DNA from: Actinomycetota bacterium
GTDB lineage: Bacteria; Actinomycetota; Thermoleophilia; Solirubrobacterales; 70-9
Direction: 5' to 3'
NCBI GenBank assembly: GCA_018268695.1
Contig: JAFDWD010000912.1
Location: forward strand, 1-54,471
DNA length: 54,471 nt
Positions within the stretch are counted from its first letter, which is position 1; each line of letters opens with the position of its first letter. The position numbers were made by a program, and so were the translations under genes. The notes beneath the pieces were generated by a model that saw only the letters and a program-made list of their open reading frames with translations, did no database searches and had not been told where the DNA came from. Shown here in pieces: positions 53,420 to 54,471 of this stretch.

Positions 53420-54460
53420 GTGGCTGACGATTTGACCGGGAGCACTGGGCAGGGAGAGGCGACGACGAAAGCGTCGCCGGGCACGACCGCGGAGGCGACG
53501 AGCAGCGGGCGACGCAACATGTCGCTGGGCGTGATCGCCGGCAAGTACGGCCTGCTCATCTTCTTCGGAGCGGTGCTGATCGCCTTCAGCCTGCTGCGTC
53601 CGCACACCTTCCCGACCGGGGAAAACGCGGAAGCGATCCTGACCCTGGCGGCGCCCTCGCTGATCATGGCGGTGGGCCTGACCGTGGTCCTCGTGATGCA
53701 GGACTTCGACCTCTCCTTCGGGGCGATGATCGGGTTGGCCGGCGGGGCGGTGACCACCTTCATCGTCACCGACCACATGGGGTTCGTCCTGGCGATCATC
53801 CTGGTGCTGCTGATGGGTGCCGCCGCCGGGCTCGCCAACGGCTTCATGGTCTCCTACCTCGGCGGTAACTCGTTCATCATCACCCTCGCGATGGGCACCG
53901 TCCTCACCGGTGTCGAGTTCGCGTTGACGCACCAGGCGACGATCTACTCCGGCTTCCCCGCGACCTTCCTGAAGATCGGCCAAGGAACCTTCCTCGGGCT
54001 GAACAACCAGATCTGGATCGCCTTCGTCGCCGCGGTGCTGATGTGGGCCCTGCTCGACCGGACCGAGCTCGGCAGATACATGTACGCGATCGGCGGCAAC
54101 CAGGAGGCGGCCCGCCTCTCCGGGATCCGGGTGAAGGCCTTCCGGGTGATCGGCTTCATCATCGTCGGGGTCGCCGCGGCCGCGGTCGGGATCCTGCTGA
54201 TCTCCCTCTCCTCGTCCTACTCGCCGAACGGCGGCGCCACCTACCTGCTGCCCGCCTTCGCCGCCGTCTTCCTCGGCGCCGCGGTCTTCCGCCCGGGCGA
54301 GTTCAACGTGCCCGGCACCGTGGTCGGCGTCCTCTTCCTCGGCGTCATCCAGACCGGCCTGGTGATGCTGAATTTCGAAACGTACGTGATCAACCTGGTC
54401 CAGGGCGGGATCCTCATCGCCGCCGTCCTGGTCAGCCGACTCGGCGCCGCCAGGGCCTGA
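53420..54460 (+). CDS. ABC transporter permease, ribose/xylose (BPD_transp_2) type
   Basis: The 346-residue membrane protein has about 9-10 hydrophobic segments after a 35-residue Ser/Thr/Gly-rich cytoplasmic N-terminus. It carries the family signature GGNQEAARLSGIRVKAFRVIGF about two-thirds along, and GNSFIITLAMGTVLTGV. It belongs to the sugar-type (RbsC/XylH-like) permeases, which also move autoinducers, nucleosides and other small molecules. GTG 53420 with AGGA at about 9 nt is the start. The partner ATPase and binding protein must lie downstream, outside the window. Its place after HyuAB suggests uptake of the HyuAB substrate. Confidence 0.9.
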   Translation: MADDLTGSTGQGEATTKASPGTTAEATSSGRRNMSLGVIAGKYGLLIFFGAVLIAFSLLRPHTFPTGENAEAILTLAAPSLIMAVGLTVVLVMQDFDLSFGAMIGLAGGAVTTFIVTDHMGFVLAIILVLLMGAAAGLANGFMVSYLGGNSFIITLAMGTVLTGVEFALTHQATIYSGFPATFLKIGQGTFLGLNNQIWIAFVAAVLMWALLDRTELGRYMYAIGGNQEAARLSGIRVKAFRVIGFIIVGVAAAAVGILLISLSSSYSPNGGATYLLPAFAAVFLGAAVFRPGEFNVPGTVVGVLFLGVIQTGLVMLNFETYVINLVQGGILIAAVLVSRLGAARA

Positions 54461-54461
54461 C

Positions 54462-54471
54462 ATGACCGGTC
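54462..54471 (+). CDS. Start of a further gene, cut by the window end
   Basis: An ATG lies one base after the permease stop and runs to the window edge (ATG ACC GGT). The spacing is that of a coupled operon gene, and an ABC ATPase, permease or binding protein is expected. Only three codons are visible, so nothing more can be said. Confidence 0.4.

Overview
The window is a GC-rich (about 70% by eye), densely coded catabolic region. Third-position G/C bias, GTG starts, ATGA/GTGA stop-start overlaps, two luciferase-like F420-type oxidoreductases, IpdAB-like CoA-transferase pairs and an AbiEi/DUF559 protein all point to a soil Actinomycetota. Thermoleophilia/Solirubrobacterales is my best guess, as an inference only. 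I see no rRNA, tRNA, CRISPR array, insertion sequence or integrase.

Layout, left to right. 2-829 is the end of a hydantoinase-B gene, followed by a 435-bp gap full of hairpins. 1265-7725 holds an HSL-type esterase, an IpdAB-like pair, an LLM oxidoreductase and a Zn-dehydrogenase / SCP2-like / alpha-beta hydrolase / DUF4286-like operon. 7689-15521 holds an SDR divergent from a ligase-SDR-HyuA-HyuB operon. 15518-18450 holds a histidine phosphatase, a Zn-dehydrogenase and an acyl-CoA dehydrogenase. 18494-19408 is a single AbiEi/DUF559 nuclease-like gene whose ATG lies at the centre of a palindrome. 19390-25400 holds acyl-CoA dehydrogenase plus ligase, divergent from SDR-SDR-ligase. 25390-32120 holds a TetR regulator divergent from a 2-oxoacid dehydrogenase operon (E1alpha with an in-frame TAG, E1beta, split E2), then MmgE/PrpD and a second IpdAB-like pair. 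32110-44135 holds a ligase, a CrtC-like protein, a nitronate monooxygenase, two DUF6285-phosphotransferase modules, a MaoC pair, an ACAD10/11-type dehydrogenase, enoyl-CoA hydratase, LLM and quinone oxidoreductase genes. 44236-47012 is a NarL-type two-component system. 47058-54471 holds a ligase, HyuA, HyuB with a fused zinc domain, and a sugar-type ABC permease.

Taken together the genes can activate acids to CoA esters (five ligases), oxidise and hydrate them (three acyl-CoA dehydrogenases, four SDRs, crotonase, MaoC pair), open rings or remove CoA-linked units (IpdAB-like pairs), carboxylate or hydrolyse carbonyl substrates (HyuAB sets), and possibly dehydrate hydroxyacyl-CoAs through a phosphorylated intermediate (two kinase modules resembling LvaAB of levulinate catabolism). 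The substrate cannot be read from sequence.

The two most unusual signals are non-coding. (1) An 18-bp inverted repeat, consensus ACTGGCG-N4-CGCCAGT, lies in ten inter-operon positions, often 20-22 bp before a -10-like hexamer of an apparently leaderless gene. It looks like an undescribed regulon operator covering most of the catabolic operons. (2) A family of long near-perfect palindromes is present. Two 44-bp members 19 kb apart differ at four positions that form two compensatory pairs and share one retained T/G mismatch. One carries the start codon of the DUF559 gene at its centre and the other exactly fills the gap between two convergent stop codons. This recalls a REP-like element with a cognate nuclease, and is a hypothesis.
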